Of a stretch of 64,000 bases of DNA, positions 63,656-64,000 are shown one piece after another. The first letter of the stretch is position 1. Every line of letters begins with the position of its first letter. The DNA comes from Carboxylicivirga linearis. Its GTDB lineage: Bacteria; Bacteroidota; Bacteroidia; Bacteroidales; Marinilabiliaceae. Position numbers and translations under genes: made by a program. A model generated the notes under the pieces. It was not told where the DNA came from and did not search any database. It saw only the letters and a list, made by a program, of their open reading frames with translations. Location of the stretch: the NCBI RefSeq assembly GCF_018271995.1, contig NZ_JAGUCO010000004.1, positions 62,001 to 126,000 of the forward strand. Reading direction: 5' to 3'.

Positions 63656-64000
63656 ATGGGATATTTATTTACATCCGAATCGGTTTCGGAAGGTCATCCG
63701 GACAAAGTAGCTGATCAGATTTCTGATGCAATTCTTGATGAATTGCTTCGACAGGATCCTGAATCCAAAGTTGCTTGTGAAACATTAGTTACCACGGGTC
63801 TTGTTGTACTTAGTGGTGAAGTAAAAACACAAGGTTTTGTTCCTACTCAAAATGTAGCTCGCCGTGTTATTGAAAGAATTGGCTATACAGATGCTGCTTA
63901 TATGTTTGATTCAGGATCGTGTGGTGTTATCTCGGCTATACATGAGCAATCACCAGATATTAACAGAGGGGTGGAACGAGAAAGTGAAGATGAACAAGGT
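63656..64000 (+). CDS. metK: S-adenosylmethionine synthetase (3' end cut off)
   Basis: The first 115 residues are in the window; the frame is open at the right edge. [27 protein letters not shown] at the N-terminus is the MetK signature with the ATP-binding His, followed by [16 protein letters not shown] and [30 protein letters not shown]. The enzyme makes SAM from methionine and ATP. The start is the ATG at 63656, after a 147-base leader that holds the SAM-II-like element. Confidence 0.96.
   Translation, partial: MGYLFTSESVSEGHPDKVADQISDAILDELLRQDPESKVACETLVTTGLVVLSGEVKTQGFVPTQNVARRVIERIGYTDAAYMFDSGSCGVISAIHEQSPDINRGVERESEDEQG

Noticed and set aside
1-64000. CRISPR arrays, insertion sequences, integrases, rRNA operon
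   Set aside because: No spaced direct-repeat array, transposase- or integrase-like protein, terminal inverted repeat or rRNA sequence was seen anywhere in the window.

Overview
The window is a stretch of chromosome from an AT-rich member of the Bacteroidota, probably a free-living Bacteroidia-type lineage such as Marinilabiliales; the phylum is well supported, the order is inference. Support for the phylum comes from a type IX secretion / gliding core (porP, gldK, gldL, gldM, gldN), a DUF4270 lipoprotein, a stand-alone glycogen-synthase N-domain protein next to panC-panD, a Bacteroidota sdhC-sdhA-sdhB set, an HU-CCDC81/SPOR protein, and repeated promoter -7 elements of the form TAnnTTTG. The window is mostly housekeeping DNA with one accessory surface-polysaccharide island. 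I see no transposase, integrase, phage gene or CRISPR array.

Layout. 1-4.7 kb: a cut-off OmpA-type envelope protein, a radical SAM/SPASM enzyme, a hybrid histidine kinase and a BtpA-family protein. 4.8-9.3 kb: frr (minus strand), then the succinate dehydrogenase/fumarate reductase operon. 9.4-12.8 kb: an unrecognised helical protein and a minus-strand run (RlpA-like, DUF502, MmcQ/YjbR, YraN, LD-carboxypeptidase). 13-22.8 kb: metG, HU/SPOR protein, galE, a small membrane protein, an unknown, an S41 protease lipoprotein, mlaF-mlaE and manC. 22.9-32.4 kb: a minus-strand unit topA - arginase-fold protein - porP - gldK - gldL - gldM - gldN. 32.5-41 kb: a class A penicillin-binding protein, radA-rfaE2, panC-panD, and a glycogen-synthase-like N-domain with DUF4270. 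41.2-46 kb: DUF4954, nagB, glmS. 46-54.5 kb: rfbB, riboflavin synthase, OsmC, an SDR epimerase, sppA-lpxK-PNP, folK and upp. 54.6-62 kb: a polysaccharide island with an FdtB-like aminotransferase, two FdtA-like ketoisomerases, two acyltransferase-type genes, two glycosyltransferases and a flippase. 62-64 kb: radC, rpsT between two identical tRNA-Glu genes, and metK (cut off) behind a SAM-II-like riboswitch.

How the genes fit together. rfbB (46.1 kb) makes the dTDP-4-keto-6-deoxyglucose that the FdtA-like and FdtB-like enzymes would turn into a dTDP-3-amino-3,6-dideoxyhexose; an acyltransferase in the island could then N-acylate it. galE, manC, glmS, rfaE2 and lpxK supply or use sugars for the cell envelope. 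The T9SS core exports proteins that in this phylum are often anchored to surface polysaccharide. The points most worth following are the arginase-fold protein that has lost half of its metal ligands inside the T9SS unit, the SAM-II-like element with a long competing duplex at its very 5' end, the paired FdtA-like proteins of which one has lost a key histidine, and the tRNA-Glu/rpsT/tRNA-Glu operon.

Gene starts were moved downstream of the longest open frame for ten genes (MmcQ/YjbR, the penicillin-binding protein, panC, ribE, sppA, folK, upp, fdtB-like, GT2, radC and also rpsT), usually because a promoter -7 element or an overlapping RNA gene lies inside the longer frame, or because the family's usual N-terminus begins there. 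All functional names rest on recognising motifs by eye; no database search was run.
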